DNA of 64,000 nucleotides from Winogradskyella ouciana (GTDB lineage Bacteria; Bacteroidota; Bacteroidia; Flavobacteriales; Flavobacteriaceae). A program made the translations under genes and the position numbers. The stretch lies in the NCBI RefSeq assembly GCF_009709615.1, contig NZ_WJYA01000009.1, positions 151,217-215,216 of the forward strand. The letters are read 5' to 3'. The notes under the pieces are model-generated. The model had not been told where the DNA came from and did no database searches. It saw nothing but the letters and a program-made list of their open reading frames with translations. Shown here one piece after another: positions 34,180-44,272 of the stretch. Position 1 is the first letter of the stretch, and each line of letters opens with the position of its first letter.

Positions 34180-36837
34180 ATGAAGAAAATTTTCAAAATT
34201 ATTGGAATTATTTTACTCATTTTTGTTGCCACTCTTATTGCAATTCCTTTTGTACTGGAATCTAAAATTGATACCATCGTTCAAAATTATGCGGATGAGA
34301 ACCTTGATGCAGATTTAAGTTTTGACGACATCAGTTTAAGCCTCATAAGTAGTTTTCCAAAAGCTGAGGTCAGTGTTGAAAATTTAAAAATCACCAACAG
34401 AGCACCTTTTAAGGACGAAACTTTAGCTACAGCGAAATCCCTTTCTTTTGAAATACCGATCGGTCAATTATTTAAAGGTACTGAAGAGCCATTGACGGTT
34501 AATGAAATTATTGCAGACGAAATGCTCTTAACCATAAAGACCAATAAAAACGGAACCACCAATTACGATATCGTAAAAGAGAAAGAAAGCACAACTGTTG
34601 CTTCTGACACTACTTCAACTGGTTTTAGTTTTGATATAGAAAATTACGAAATCAATAATAGTGCGTTCACCTATATAGACGAGCAAACCGATACAAACAT
34701 ATATGCCACGGAAATTAACCATACCGGAAAAGGCATCTTTTCGGGAGAACTCTCGGAATTAGACACCAATACCGAAGCTAAAATCACTATGTCTATTGAT
34801 AGTGTAGAATATCTTACCAACAACATTATTAAGCTAGATGCTTTAATTGATCTCGATTTAGAGCAAGAAAAATACACCTTTAAAGAGAATAGAGGTTTTA
34901 TTAACGCTTTGCCATTAGAGTTTCAAGGCTATGTGCAAAATGTAGAAGGAGGCCAACAAATAGACATTAGTTTTAAAAATCCTGAATCGTCTTTTAAATC
35001 CTTTTTAGCGGTTATACCAGAAACATATTCCAAGAACATAGAAAACGTCAATACTACAGGAAACTTTACGGTAAATGGTATAATCAAAGGATTAATTTCA
35101 GAAGAGACCATTCCGACTTTAGATATAAATATGCGATCTAACAATGCGTCGTTTAAGTATCCTGATTTGCCAAAAAGTGTTACCAATATAATGATTGATG
35201 CTTCGGTAAAAAATACTTCTGGAAATGCGGATGATACTTATTTGGACATCAATACCTTTGATTTTAAAATTGACCAAGATGTCTTTAAGTCTGAAGCTCA
35301 TATTAAAAACTTAACCGGCAATATGTTGGTTAATGCCAACCTAGATGGCGTTCTTAATCTGGCGAATGTCACAAAAGCATATCCTATTGACATAGAAAAT
35401 CAATTAAGTGGTATCCTAAAAGGAAAACTCAACACCTCCTTTGATATGGATGCTATTGAAACCAACGCTTACCAACGTATTAAAAACAACGGAAGCGTAT
35501 CGATTACGGATTTTATTTTTTCGTCGGAAGATATTGTAAACCCTATTCAAATCAATAAAGCAGAATTAACCTTTAAACCAGGAACGGTGAGCCTTAACAG
35601 TTTTGACGCCTTAACAGGAAAAAGTGATCTTTCAGCAACAGGAACCATTAATAATCTGCTTGGATTCTTATTGAGCGATAAAAAATTACAAGGAAATTTT
35701 AACGTGAATAGTAATACGTTTGCCATTTCAGATTTTATGGTTGAAGATGAAACGGCTTCAGAAACATCAAACAAAACAACATCTGATGGAGAATCACTGA
35801 AGATTCCTGAGTTTTTGGATTGCACCATTACCGCAAATGCCAATACCGTCATTTACGACAATCTTAATTTGAAGAATGTAAAAGGACAGATGCGCATAAA
35901 AGATCAAAATGCTAATCTTATTAATATGACCACGGATTTGTTCAATGGTCAATTGGGAATATCTGGTAATGTTTCAACAAAAGAGGCTAAACCAAAATTT
36001 GATATGAAACTCGCCATGCAACAGTTTGATATCTCCCAGTCCTTTAGAGATTTGGAAATGTTAAAAGCACTTGCGCCAATCGCTAAGGTTCTCCAAGGCA
36101 AATTGAACTCTACCATTGATATAAGCGGATTTTTGGACGAAAACTTCTCACCAGATTTAAGCACCATTTCAGGAAACGCATTAGCTGAAATACTAACTTC
36201 CAATATTGATGTTTCTAAAAGTCCTTTATTAGCTGGTTTGGATAATAAATTAGATTTTTTAGACCTTCAAAATCTGCAGAAAAATATTGCCACCAAACTA
36301 AATTTTGAGAATGGTTTGGTTTCAGTAAAACCATTTACCATAAACTACAAGGACATTCCTATAGAAGTTTCGGGTACACACACATTTTCTAATAATTTAC
36401 AATATGATGTTGTGTTTCAAGTCCCAGCAAAGTATTTGGGAAGCGAAGTCAACCGCTTGATAGGCAAGATCAATGACCCAGAGGTGAATAAAATATCCAT
36501 TCCTGTTACGGCAAATATTAATGGTAGTTTTTCCAGTCCAAATATTTCAACAGATTTAACGAGTGGAGTTTCTAATTTAACCAAGCAACTCATTGAAATT
36601 GAAAAGCAAAAACTGATTGGCAAAGGCAAGGACAAAATCAACGACTTGTTAGGAGGAGTCCTGGGTGGAAATTCAAACACCACAAAAACAGATTCTACAA
36701 CTGTAAAAACAGATAGCAGTAAAACAGATCCAAAGGATAAAATTAAGGAGGGCGTAAAAGATGCCATAGGCGATTTGTTCGGTGGAAAGAAAAAATCAAA
36801 AGACAAAAAAGCCCAAGATTCGACAAAAAACAATTGA
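34180..36837 (+). CDS. AsmA-family protein
   Basis: This 885-residue protein has one N-terminal membrane anchor (IIGIILLIFVATLIAIPFVL) followed by a long beta-rich region. Near the start are LSFDDISLSLISSFPKAEVS and ITNRAPF, typical of AsmA-like proteins. The centre carries NLKNVKGQMRIKDQNANL-type repeats, and the C-terminal AsmA-2-type region has GQLGISGNVSTKEAKPKFD. The tail after residue 830 is a low-complexity K/D/T/S-rich stretch (SSKTDPKDKIKEGVKDAIGD). AsmA-like proteins of this kind are thought to carry lipids between the two membranes. It is a single gene. Confidence 0.88.
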   Translation: MKKIFKIIGIILLIFVATLIAIPFVLESKIDTIVQNYADENLDADLSFDDISLSLISSFPKAEVSVENLKITNRAPFKDETLATAKSLSFEIPIGQLFKGTEEPLTVNEIIADEMLLTIKTNKNGTTNYDIVKEKESTTVASDTTSTGFSFDIENYEINNSAFTYIDEQTDTNIYATEINHTGKGIFSGELSELDTNTEAKITMSIDSVEYLTNNIIKLDALIDLDLEQEKYTFKENRGFINALPLEFQGYVQNVEGGQQIDISFKNPESSFKSFLAVIPETYSKNIENVNTTGNFTVNGIIKGLISEETIPTLDINMRSNNASFKYPDLPKSVTNIMIDASVKNTSGNADDTYLDINTFDFKIDQDVFKSEAHIKNLTGNMLVNANLDGVLNLANVTKAYPIDIENQLSGILKGKLNTSFDMDAIETNAYQRIKNNGSVSITDFIFSSEDIVNPIQINKAELTFKPGTVSLNSFDALTGKSDLSATGTINNLLGFLLSDKKLQGNFNVNSNTFAISDFMVEDETASETSNKTTSDGESLKIPEFLDCTITANANTVIYDNLNLKNVKGQMRIKDQNANLINMTTDLFNGQLGISGNVSTKEAKPKFDMKLAMQQFDISQSFRDLEMLKALAPIAKVLQGKLNSTIDISGFLDENFSPDLSTISGNALAEILTSNIDVSKSPLLAGLDNKLDFLDLQNLQKNIATKLNFENGLVSVKPFTINYKDIPIEVSGTHTFSNNLQYDVVFQVPAKYLGSEVNRLIGKINDPEVNKISIPVTANINGSFSSPNISTDLTSGVSNLTKQLIEIEKQKLIGKGKDKINDLLGGVLGGNSNTTKTDSTTVKTDSSKTDPKDKIKEGVKDAIGDLFGGKKKSKDKKAQDSTKNN

Positions 36838-36949
36838 TTTTTACGCAAAAACCATACATTTTTGCCAAAATTTGTTAATAATTAGCCATTTTCTTGTTTT
36901 TCTGAATAATAAAGTTATGTTGTAGGTTCACTAATTTTAAAATAAGTAC

Positions 36950-37813
36950 ATGAGGCAATTAAAAATCACCAAGCAGGTTACCAACAGAGAAGACAAATCT
37001 TTAGACAAATATCTACAAGACATCAGTAAAATTCCGTTGATAACCGCAGATGAAGAAGTAGAGTTAGCGCAAAGAATAAAAAAGGGTGATCAAGAAGCTT
37101 TAGATAAATTAACAACAGCCAACTTAAGGTTCGTTGTTTCTGTTGCTAAGCAATATCAAAATCAAGGTTTAAAACTTCCGGATTTAATTAACGAAGGTAA
37201 TGCTGGTTTGGTAAAAGCAGCTAAGCGATTTGACGAAACAAGAGGTTTTAAGTTTATATCTTATGCTGTATGGTGGATTAGACAAGCTATTCTACAGGCA
37301 TTGGCCGAGCAATCTCGTATTGTAAGATTACCATTGAATAAAATTGGTACAATTAATAAAATCAACAAAACCTTTTCGCATTTAGAGCAAATACACCAAA
37401 GACCTCCAAATGCAGAAGAAATTGCGAGAGAATTAGATATTAGCGTACGTGAGGTAAAACAATCCATGAAAAACTCTGGACGTCACCTCTCTATGGACGC
37501 ACCATTAAAGGACGGAGAAACTTTTAGTCTTTATGATGTGGTAAGTGCTAGTGAATCTCCAAAGCCAGATAAAAATTTAATGAAAGCGTCATTAAATACT
37601 GAAATTGAGCGTGCTTTAGAAACTCTAACCCAAAAGGAAAGTGACGTCATTCGTCTTAATTTTGGAATAGGTGATCAACCTCCAATGACTTTAGAGGAGA
37701 TTGGTGGTATTTATGATTTAACTAGAGAACGTGTAAGACAAATACGTGAAAAAGGAATCAGACGATTAAGACATGCCAGCAAGAGTAAAATCTTGAAGAC
37801 ATATTTAGGTTAA
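36950..37813 (+). CDS. rpoD: Primary sigma factor RpoD (sigma-70, Bacteroidetes short type)
   Basis: This 287-residue protein is the short primary sigma of Bacteroidetes, lacking the long region 1.1 and the non-conserved insert of E. coli RpoD. Region 1.2 ([18 protein letters not shown]), region 2 ([27 protein letters not shown], then [20 protein letters not shown]), region 3 and region 4.2 ([20 protein letters not shown]) are all present. This sigma reads TTTG / TAnnTTTG promoters such as those in front of the tRNA operon and rpsU here. rpsU follows by about 100 bases, a pairing reminiscent of the rpsU-dnaG-rpoD arrangement elsewhere. Confidence 0.97.
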   Translation: MRQLKITKQVTNREDKSLDKYLQDISKIPLITADEEVELAQRIKKGDQEALDKLTTANLRFVVSVAKQYQNQGLKLPDLINEGNAGLVKAAKRFDETRGFKFISYAVWWIRQAILQALAEQSRIVRLPLNKIGTINKINKTFSHLEQIHQRPPNAEEIARELDISVREVKQSMKNSGRHLSMDAPLKDGETFSLYDVVSASESPKPDKNLMKASLNTEIERALETLTQKESDVIRLNFGIGDQPPMTLEEIGGIYDLTRERVRQIREKGIRRLRHASKSKILKTYLG

Positions 37814-37864
37814 AAATTCCTTATTTTAATAACATAATTATTTTTTATTTTCAAATAGTTGGCA

Positions 37865-37872
37865 TATATTTG
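37865..37872 (+). promoter_or_regulatory. -7 box of the rpsU promoter
   Basis: TATATTTG matches TAnnTTTG exactly. No clean TTTG was found 19-21 bases upstream (the region is T-rich). Start of transcription near 37879 would give a leader of about 36 bases before rpsU. Confidence 0.5.
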
Positions 37873-37914
37873 CCGACCATTTGCAAGAATTAGTTAACAA
37901 AATATATCGATATA

Positions 37915-38109
37915 ATGATTAAAATCGAAATCAAAGAAGGAGAAAATATAGAGAGAGCTCTTAAGCGTTACAAGCGTAAGCATAGAAATGTGCAGATTAT
38001 GCAAAACCTAAGAGAGTCTCGTTATTTCACTAAGCCATCTGTTAAGAGAAGAAGAGAAATTCAGAAGGCTGAGTATATCCAAGGATTAAGAGACGCGGAG
38101 AACGTATAA
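37915..38109 (+). CDS. rpsU: 30S ribosomal protein S21
   Basis: This 64-residue basic protein has the S21 pattern: an acidic start (IKIEIKEGENIERALKRYK), then RKHRNVQ and a lysine/arginine-rich middle (KPSVKRRREIQKAEYIQ). In Bacteroidetes, S21 has been linked to the hidden anti-Shine-Dalgarno and SD-independent initiation. It has its own -7 box and a strong terminator, so it can be expressed as a single unit. Confidence 0.97.
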   Translation: MIKIEIKEGENIERALKRYKRKHRNVQIMQNLRESRYFTKPSVKRRREIQKAEYIQGLRDAENV

Positions 38110-38136
38110 TTTTTTTTATACGTCCCTATCATATAT

Positions 38137-38164
38137 AGAGCAATAGAAATATTGCTCTTTTTTT
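38137..38164 (+). terminator. Terminator of rpsU
   Basis: A 9-bp perfect stem AGAGCAATA / TATTGCTCT with loop GAAA is followed by a T run. It ends 4 bases before the stop of the convergent DUF2797 gene. Confidence 0.9.
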
Positions 38165-38167
38165 GTT

Positions 38168-38959
38168 CTATAAACTCAACTCAACTACTAAGCCTTCATT
38201 TGCTCTAATATTAAAGACTCTATTATCTTCAAAAATGAGGTATTGCCCTTTAATCCCAACAAGTTTACCCGAATAATTAATTTCCTTTTTTATATTTAAG
38301 CTATTAGGTTTTACAGGATACTGATCCACAGGAAATTTTAAATGAGTTTCTGAATTGCTTTCAATAAAATAATCTTTGGCTTCTTCTGGAATGAATTCTT
38401 TTAAATTGTTCCTCCATTCTATAAGATCCACATCTTCAATATCATTCTTCAACATTTTCCTCCAGTTGGTTTTATCAGCTACGTGATCTTTTAAGGCTAC
38501 TTCTGTGATTCCAGCTAAATAACGATTAGGGACCTCAACGATTTCAATAGCTTCATGTGCTCCTTGATCTATCCAACGTGTCGGTACTTGGCTTTTTCTT
38601 GTGACTCCTACTTTTACATTGCTTGAGTTTGCCAAATACACAATATGCGGTTGCAACTGTACCTGTTTTTCATATTCTAAATCTCTATCCTCTTTATTCA
38701 AATGTGCTGTACTTAACTCTGGTCGCATAATCCAATCGCCTGCAATCGGTTTGTCAAAAAAACAGGTCTTACAAAAACCTTGTCTGTATATTGGCCTGTC
38801 CAAACCACAGCTTAAACACTGGTGACCGACAAGTTTCATTGTAATAGGTTTGTTCAGTAACTGATTCATATGAATAAAATCATTCTCAAAAACCAAATAA
38901 TATTGTATTGGCTCTAAAAACTCTGTCTGCATTTTAGTAAGAACACCTGTATAAATCAT
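38168..38959 (-). CDS. DUF2797 domain protein with zinc-ribbon-like cysteines
   Basis: This 263-residue protein has four closely spaced cysteines in CLSCGLDRPIYRQGFCKTC near residue 48, a zinc-binding pattern. The rest (HIVYLANSSNVKVGVTRKSQVPTRWIDQGAHEA) shows a GIY-YIG-like start, YLANSSNVKVGVTR. The family is known as DUF2797 and its function is not established; a nucleic-acid role is suggested by the zinc site and GIY-like strand. It is a single gene between the rpsU terminator and a divergent GH3-auxin-type gene. Length is normal. Confidence 0.85.
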   Translation of the reverse strand: MIYTGVLTKMQTEFLEPIQYYLVFENDFIHMNQLLNKPITMKLVGHQCLSCGLDRPIYRQGFCKTCFFDKPIAGDWIMRPELSTAHLNKEDRDLEYEKQVQLQPHIVYLANSSNVKVGVTRKSQVPTRWIDQGAHEAIEIVEVPNRYLAGITEVALKDHVADKTNWRKMLKNDIEDVDLIEWRNNLKEFIPEEAKDYFIESNSETHLKFPVDQYPVKPNSLNIKKEINYSGKLVGIKGQYLIFEDNRVFNIRANEGLVVELSL

Positions 38960-39062
38960 AGAAGAAATTTAGTATTTTTATCGTTGAACTTATATAAATC
39001 TTTATCAAACAGAAAAGGTTTATATGGGTTCACCTCAAAATTAGCCAAAAGATAAATAATCC

Positions 39063-40580
39063 ATGCCAATTCCCATAGTAAATTCTATTGCTTCGTGGTT
39101 TTTAAAAAAGCGGTTCCATCAAATTGAACTCTTTTTAAAATACCCTAATGAAGTACAAAATGAATTACTGTTTAGCTTATTAAAATTCGCTAAGGATACC
39201 GAAATAGGAAAACAATATGATTTTGCCTCTATAAAAACCTACGCAGAATTTAACGATCGTATTCCCATTGTTAATTACGAGATTATTCAACCGCTCATTG
39301 AACGATCTAGAAATGGTGAGCAGAACATTTTTTGGCCAAGGCCTATTAAATGGTTTGCGAAGTCGAGCGGTACAACCAATGCAAAAAGTAAATTCATTCC
39401 TGTTAGTATGGACTCTTTGGAAGACTGTCATTATGCAGCCAGTAAGGATTTACTCTGTATGTACCTTAACAATAACGAAGATGCACAATTGTTTACTGGC
39501 AAGAGCTTGCGGCTTGGCGGCAGTAAGGAGCTTTACAAAGAAAACGGAACCGTATTTGGAGACCTAAGTGCTATTCTTATAGATAACATGCCATTTTGGG
39601 CTGAATTCAGCAGCACTCCTAGTAGTAGAGTGTCACTGATGAGTGAGTGGGAAACCAAAATGCAAGCCATTGTTGACGAGACCATTAATGAAAATGTAAC
39701 CAGTCTTGCTGGAGTGCCTTCCTGGATGCTTGTTCTACTCAATAACGTTTTAGATAAGACAGAAAAGGAAAGTATTTTTGATATATGGCCAAATCTTGAA
39801 GTTTATTTTCATGGTGGTGTCAGTTTTAATCCTTACAAAGACCAATACAAAGCCATATTACCTAAAAATAATTTTAGATATTACGAAATCTACAATGCTT
39901 CAGAGGGGTTCTTCGCTATTCAAGACCAAAATAATTCTAGTGATTTAATGCTAATGCTAGATTATGGTATCTTCTATGAGTTTATTCCTATGGATTCTTA
40001 TGGTACAAGCGAGCAAAAGGTAATTCCTTTAAGTGAGGTTGAACTCAATAAAAACTATGCCGTAATTATCACTACAAATGCCGGACTTTGGCGTTATAAA
40101 ATTGGTGACACCATTCGTTTTGTGAGTTTAAGTCCGCATAGAATAAAAGTTTCGGGCAGAACAAAACACCATATCAATGCCTTTGGTGAAGAATTGATTA
40201 TTGAAAATGCTGAAGATGCCCTAAAGAAAGTCTGTAAAAGAACCTCAGCAGAAATTGTGGACTACACTGCAGCTCCAATTTTTATGAATGGTAAAGAAAA
40301 AGGGGCTCATGAGTGGATTATTGAATTTAAAAGGCCACCTGAGGACATGTCTTATTTTGAGGAGTTATTCGATAACGCTTTAAAGTCATTAAACTCTGAT
40401 TATGAAGCCAAGCGTTATAACAATATGACGTTAAACAAACCAAAAATTCACTGTGCCAGAACCAACCTTTTCTATGACTGGCTTAAGGAAAATAATAAAC
40501 TGGGAGGACAACATAAAGTCCCTCGTTTATCCAATTCTAGGGACTATGTAGATGAGTTATTGCGTCTAAATGAAGTCTAA
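39063..40580 (+). CDS. GH3 auxin-responsive promoter family protein (acyl-adenylating type)
   Basis: This 505-residue protein belongs to the GH3 family named after plant acyl-amido synthetases, not to glycoside hydrolase family 3. The ATP-binding motif AKSSGTTNAKSKFIPVS lies near residue 101, YEIYNASEGFFAIQD near 277 and the C-terminal hinge VSGRTKHHINAFGEELI near 362. Such proteins adenylate a carboxylic acid and may join it to an amine; the bacterial substrates are unknown. It is common as a single copy in Bacteroidetes, often beside envelope genes. A PD40 protein follows about 145 bases downstream. Confidence 0.9.
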   Translation: MPIPIVNSIASWFLKKRFHQIELFLKYPNEVQNELLFSLLKFAKDTEIGKQYDFASIKTYAEFNDRIPIVNYEIIQPLIERSRNGEQNIFWPRPIKWFAKSSGTTNAKSKFIPVSMDSLEDCHYAASKDLLCMYLNNNEDAQLFTGKSLRLGGSKELYKENGTVFGDLSAILIDNMPFWAEFSSTPSSRVSLMSEWETKMQAIVDETINENVTSLAGVPSWMLVLLNNVLDKTEKESIFDIWPNLEVYFHGGVSFNPYKDQYKAILPKNNFRYYEIYNASEGFFAIQDQNNSSDLMLMLDYGIFYEFIPMDSYGTSEQKVIPLSEVELNKNYAVIITTNAGLWRYKIGDTIRFVSLSPHRIKVSGRTKHHINAFGEELIIENAEDALKKVCKRTSAEIVDYTAAPIFMNGKEKGAHEWIIEFKRPPEDMSYFEELFDNALKSLNSDYEAKRYNNMTLNKPKIHCARTNLFYDWLKENNKLGGQHKVPRLSNSRDYVDELLRLNEV

Positions 40581-40725
40581 AACTGCCTAATTTCATCGAA
40601 GAAATCAGTATTTGCTTAATAATTGTCGGATAAATACGATTATTATCTAAAAAAAGTGACAAAAACATAGGGTGTGTAACATTGTTGGTAATTTGCTATT
40701 GCTATTAATCCATTATCCCTACGTT

Positions 40726-41934
40726 ATGAAATCTACGATTCATGTGCTGTTATCGGCACTTATGATCTGTACTTACTCTTCATTAGATACTACAGACCCT
40801 GCAAAAGACAGTGTTGATGACCGAAACAAAAGTGGCTACACTTACACTGTAAATATTTCAAAAATTAACTCCAAGTATTCTGAAATTGCCTGTACCACGT
40901 TTAGAAATAAATTGGTTTTGGTATCCTCAAAAAAAATTGGCGGTTTAGGCAACGGAGTAGATCCTGTTACCAATGAACCTTTCACTGATTTGTTTTGCAC
41001 GGACATTGAAGCTTATGGCAAATTATCGCAACCTTTATTATTTAGTCGTATTTTAAACACTAAGGCCAATGAAGGTCAAGTTGCTTTTTCGCCAGACGAA
41101 CATACCATTTATTACACACGAAGTACGCGTACCAATTCCTTGAACTATAAATTATTTAAAGCCGAATTGGAAAAAGATTCTTATGGTAATTGGATCAATG
41201 AAATGGAGCTTTCTATTAGTAGTGATGACTACTCTATAGAAAATCCGCATGTATCATCTGACGGAAAGCACCTCTATTTCTCTTCTAATATGTCATCTGG
41301 TTTTGGAGGTTTTGATATTTATAAAGCTGAAATTAAAGTTGATGGCTCTCTTGGTCATCCTGAAAACCTGGGAAGTACAATTAACACTTCTGAAGACGAA
41401 AAATATCCGCATACATCCAAAGATGGTACAGAATTGTTTTTCTCTTCCAAAGGACATAACAGTATTGGTGGTTATGACATATTTATTTCTACAGTGACCA
41501 ATGCGGACTATAAAATTCCAAGAAATTTAGGGTATGCTGTTAATTCAGAGAAAGATGAAGTGGCGTTTATATTTATTGATCATAAGAAAGGCGTATTCTC
41601 ATCTAACAAAGACAATGAGAACAATGCGTTTAACTTGTATAGATTTCAGTCGAGAGCAATTTATCAAGAGCTTAATGGTATTGTAATAACTGAAGATGAT
41701 AGAATATTACCAAATGCAACCGTTGTATTGTTAAACGGTGAAGGGCAAGAGATAGAACGACAAGTTACAAGTAATGATGCCACTTACAGTTTTAAAATCA
41801 AAGCTTTTGAAGACTACCAACTAAAGGTGGTTAAAGATGGTTACAAAGATTATTCTTTAAAATTTCAATCTGAGGAAAGCCAATTTAAGGCCATATTAAA
41901 ACTATCCTCTAAGGTAAGTTATAACCAAAAATAG
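40726..41934 (+). CDS. PD40 (WD40-like) repeat protein with C-terminal carboxypeptidase-regulatory-like domain
   Basis: The gene encodes 402 residues from the ATG at 40726, where a signal-like hydrophobic stretch (STIHVLLSALMICTYSS) begins; the longer frame from GTG 40672 adds 18 residues with no support. PD40 propeller blades are visible as GQVAFSPDEHTIYYTRST, ENPHVSSDGKHLYFSSNM and KYPHTSKDGTELFFSSKG. The last 90 residues (LNGIVITEDDRILPNATVVLL) form a carboxypeptidase-D regulatory-like beta-sandwich. The layout resembles the front of OmpA-type PorE-like proteins, but the OmpA peptidoglycan-binding domain is missing. Likely exported; function unknown. Confidence 0.82.
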   Translation: MKSTIHVLLSALMICTYSSLDTTDPAKDSVDDRNKSGYTYTVNISKINSKYSEIACTTFRNKLVLVSSKKIGGLGNGVDPVTNEPFTDLFCTDIEAYGKLSQPLLFSRILNTKANEGQVAFSPDEHTIYYTRSTRTNSLNYKLFKAELEKDSYGNWINEMELSISSDDYSIENPHVSSDGKHLYFSSNMSSGFGGFDIYKAEIKVDGSLGHPENLGSTINTSEDEKYPHTSKDGTELFFSSKGHNSIGGYDIFISTVTNADYKIPRNLGYAVNSEKDEVAFIFIDHKKGVFSSNKDNENNAFNLYRFQSRAIYQELNGIVITEDDRILPNATVVLLNGEGQEIERQVTSNDATYSFKIKAFEDYQLKVVKDGYKDYSLKFQSEESQFKAILKLSSKVSYNQK

Positions 41935-42144
41935 TTGTGAACCATTTAACGACATTTAGTGCATTGAAATTTCATACAACGAGATTTAAAACACCTTTAA
42001 CCAAAAAAGAAACTAAAAGCCTTTTACTCTAAAAGTTGACTCTATATTAGCAGTAAATAAATGTGCTATTAAGTTTATTTAAACCTTAATTAAATAATTA
42101 TAAAATATTGCCAGCAATATTATATTAATCAATCCTAATTCAAT

Positions 42145-42182
42145 AAAAAAACCACAATCTTGAGATTGTGGTTTCTTTTTTT
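42145..42182. terminator. Bidirectional terminator between the PD40 gene and clpX
   Basis: An 11-bp perfect stem AAACCACAATC / GATTGTGGTTT with loop TTGA has T runs on both sides. It closes the clpX transcript on the minus strand and can also stop plus-strand readthrough. The 41935-42144 stretch before it shows no gene. Confidence 0.85.
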
Positions 42183-42198
42183 ATTAAACTTTTTTAAT

Positions 42199-43428
42199 CT
42201 AAGACACCGCCTTCAACTTCTTTAAAGTAGATTTAGACAATCTGTCTTCTGCGTAAGCCTTGGTGACATTTAGTTTGGTTTCACCAGAACCTGGTAAATC
42301 GAACATCGCTTCCGTTAATATCTCTTCGCATAGCGAGCGTAATCCACGAGCACCTAATTTATATTCTATTGCTTTTTCTACAATATAATTTAATGCTCCT
42401 TCAGTAATGGTAAATTCAACCTCATCCATGGCAAACAATTTTTTGTATTGTTTGATAATGGCATTCTTTGGCTCAGTTAAAATGGCTCTAAGCGTGTCTG
42501 CATCTAAAGGATCCATGTGAGTTAACACAGGTAATCGACCAATAATTTCTGGTATCAATCCAAAATCCTTTAAATCTTTTGGTATGATATACTGTAAAAT
42601 GTTATCATTATCAATTGTATCATCCTTAACGGTACTATATCCTATGGCTTGCATATTGAGTCGTTTGGTTATAACACGTTCAATACCGTCAAACGCTCCA
42701 CCAGCTATAAATAAGATATGCTCAGTATTAACTTCAATAAATTTTTGATCAGGATGTTTACGACCTCCTTTTGGTGGTACGTTAACTACAGTCCCTTCCA
42801 ATAATTTTAACAAGGCTTGCTGCACACCTTCACCAGATACGTCCCTAGTAATGGATGGGTTATCACTCTTACGTGCAATTTTATCTATTTCATCAATAAA
42901 TACAATACCGCGTTGGGCTTTTTCAAGATTATAATCAGCAGCTTGCAATAGACGTGTTAAAATACTTTCAACATCTTCACCAACGTAACCTGCTTCAGTA
43001 AGTACAGTTGCATCAACAATTGCCAAAGGCACATTGAGCATTTTAGCCACCGTTTTTGCCATTAAGGTTTTACCAGTACCTGTTTGCCCAACCATAATGA
43101 TATTACTCTTTTGAATCTCAATATCATCATCAGAAGGTGGTTGTAATAAACGCTTATAGTGATTATAAACAGCAACGGACATCACGCGCTTTGTATATTC
43201 TTGTCCAATTATATATTCGTCTAAGAATGCTTTAATTTCTTTGGGTTTTCTTAGCATCAGTTCTGCACTGAGCTCAGAATTGCCTGTTTGCTTGGACTCC
43301 TCAATAACAATACCATGCGCTTGCTCTATACAACGATCGCATATATGTGCATCTAGTCCTGCAATCAACAAATTTGTTTCTGGCTTTTTCCTACCACAAA
43401 ACGAACATTCTAATTCTTCTTTGGCCAT
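42199..43428 (-). CDS. clpX: ATP-dependent Clp protease ATP-binding subunit ClpX
   Basis: The gene encodes about 409 residues from the start MAKEELEC; four codons further upstream (43440) is another ATG. A zinc-binding domain with C8, C11, C30 and C33 comes first, then an AAA+ domain with Walker A GQTGTGKT, Walker [10 protein letters not shown] and sensor 2 [13 protein letters not shown]. ClpX unfolds tagged proteins and feeds them to ClpP, encoded 83 bases upstream on the same strand; the two are surely partners. Length is normal. Confidence 0.98.
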   Translation of the reverse strand: MAKEELECSFCGRKKPETNLLIAGLDAHICDRCIEQAHGIVIEESKQTGNSELSAELMLRKPKEIKAFLDEYIIGQEYTKRVMSVAVYNHYKRLLQPPSDDDIEIQKSNIIMVGQTGTGKTLMAKTVAKMLNVPLAIVDATVLTEAGYVGEDVESILTRLLQAADYNLEKAQRGIVFIDEIDKIARKSDNPSITRDVSGEGVQQALLKLLEGTVVNVPPKGGRKHPDQKFIEVNTEHILFIAGGAFDGIERVITKRLNMQAIGYSTVKDDTIDNDNILQYIIPKDLKDFGLIPEIIGRLPVLTHMDPLDADTLRAILTEPKNAIIKQYKKLFAMDEVEFTITEGALNYIVEKAIEYKLGARGLRSLCEEILTEAMFDLPGSGETKLNVTKAYAEDRLSKSTLKKLKAVS

Positions 43429-43511
43429 TTTAAATTTCATTTAGGTTTCCACAACAATGGAAATCTTCTCATTATTTTATCTTCAAATACTTTAGTCGTA
43501 AGTAAATACTA

Positions 43512-44186
43512 TTACTTGCGTTCTAAAACTTCATCAATCATTCCGTACTTAAGGGCTTCTTGAGATCGCATCCAGTAATCTCTATCAGAATCCTTCTCTA
43601 CTTGCTCTATTGGGTTGCCTGAATGGTCCGCAATGATTTTATATAATTCTTCCTTTACACGTATCGTTTCCTTAAGGGCAATTTGCATGTCGCTTAATTG
43701 ACCTTGTGTACCACTACTCACCTGGTGAATCATGACGCGAGAATGTTTTAACGCAGAGCGCTTCCCTTTCTCACCAGCACACAATAAAACTGCAGCCATT
43801 GAAGCCGCAATACCCGTACAGATTGTCGCTACATCTGGTTTCACAAATTGCATAGTGTCATAAATCCCTAAACCAGCATATACGCTTCCGCCTGGGGAAT
43901 TAATATAAATTTGAATATCCTTTGAAGCATCCGCACTCTGCAAAAACAACAGTTGTGCCTGAATGATGTTTGCAACTTGATCATTGACTCCAGTGCCAAG
44001 AAAAATGATACGATCCATCATCAAACGTGAAAACACATCCATAGCAACGGCATTCATCTGACGCTCTTCAATAATATTAGGTGTTAAATTTGAAGGGTAC
44101 ATGCTATCAATTATTTTGCTGTAGTAGTTACTATTGATACCCTGATCCTTTATAGCGAATTTTTCGAATTCTTTTCCGTAATCCAT
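43512..44186 (-). CDS. clpP: ATP-dependent Clp protease proteolytic subunit ClpP
   Basis: This 224-residue protein has the serine-protease triad in the expected order: S129 in GIAASMAAVLL, H154 in VMIHQVSSGTQG, and an Asp further along (DRDYWM region). The IYINSPGGSVYAGLGIYDTM motif is clear. The N-terminus is slightly extended compared with E. coli, which is common in Bacteroidetes. It lies upstream of clpX in one transcript, preceded by the tig terminator, so clpPX is expressed separately from trigger factor. Confidence 0.98.
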   Translation of the reverse strand: MDYGKEFEKFAIKDQGINSNYYSKIIDSMYPSNLTPNIIEERQMNAVAMDVFSRLMMDRIIFLGTGVNDQVANIIQAQLLFLQSADASKDIQIYINSPGGSVYAGLGIYDTMQFVKPDVATICTGIAASMAAVLLCAGEKGKRSALKHSRVMIHQVSSGTQGQLSDMQIALKETIRVKEELYKIIADHSGNPIEQVEKDSDRDYWMRSQEALKYGMIDEVLERK

Positions 44187-44210
44187 TTAATTTCAATTTG
44201 TTTTTTGATT

Positions 44211-44243
44211 AAAAAAAAAGCGTAAAACTTTTCAGTTCTACGC
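44211..44243 (-). terminator. Terminator of tig
   Basis: On the minus strand the stem GCGTAGAACT / AGTTTTACGC (10 bp with one G-U) has loop GAAA and is followed by nine T. It lies 30 bases after the tig stop and before clpP. Confidence 0.9.
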
Positions 44244-44272
44244 CTTAAAGATACTAATTTATTCAATAACCC

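Noticed and set aside
39063..40580. Glycoside hydrolase family 3 enzyme that would complete the glucan pathway
   Set aside because: The GH3 label here is the plant auxin-response family; the protein has an adenylation motif (SSGTTNAKSKFIP) and no hydrolase residues.
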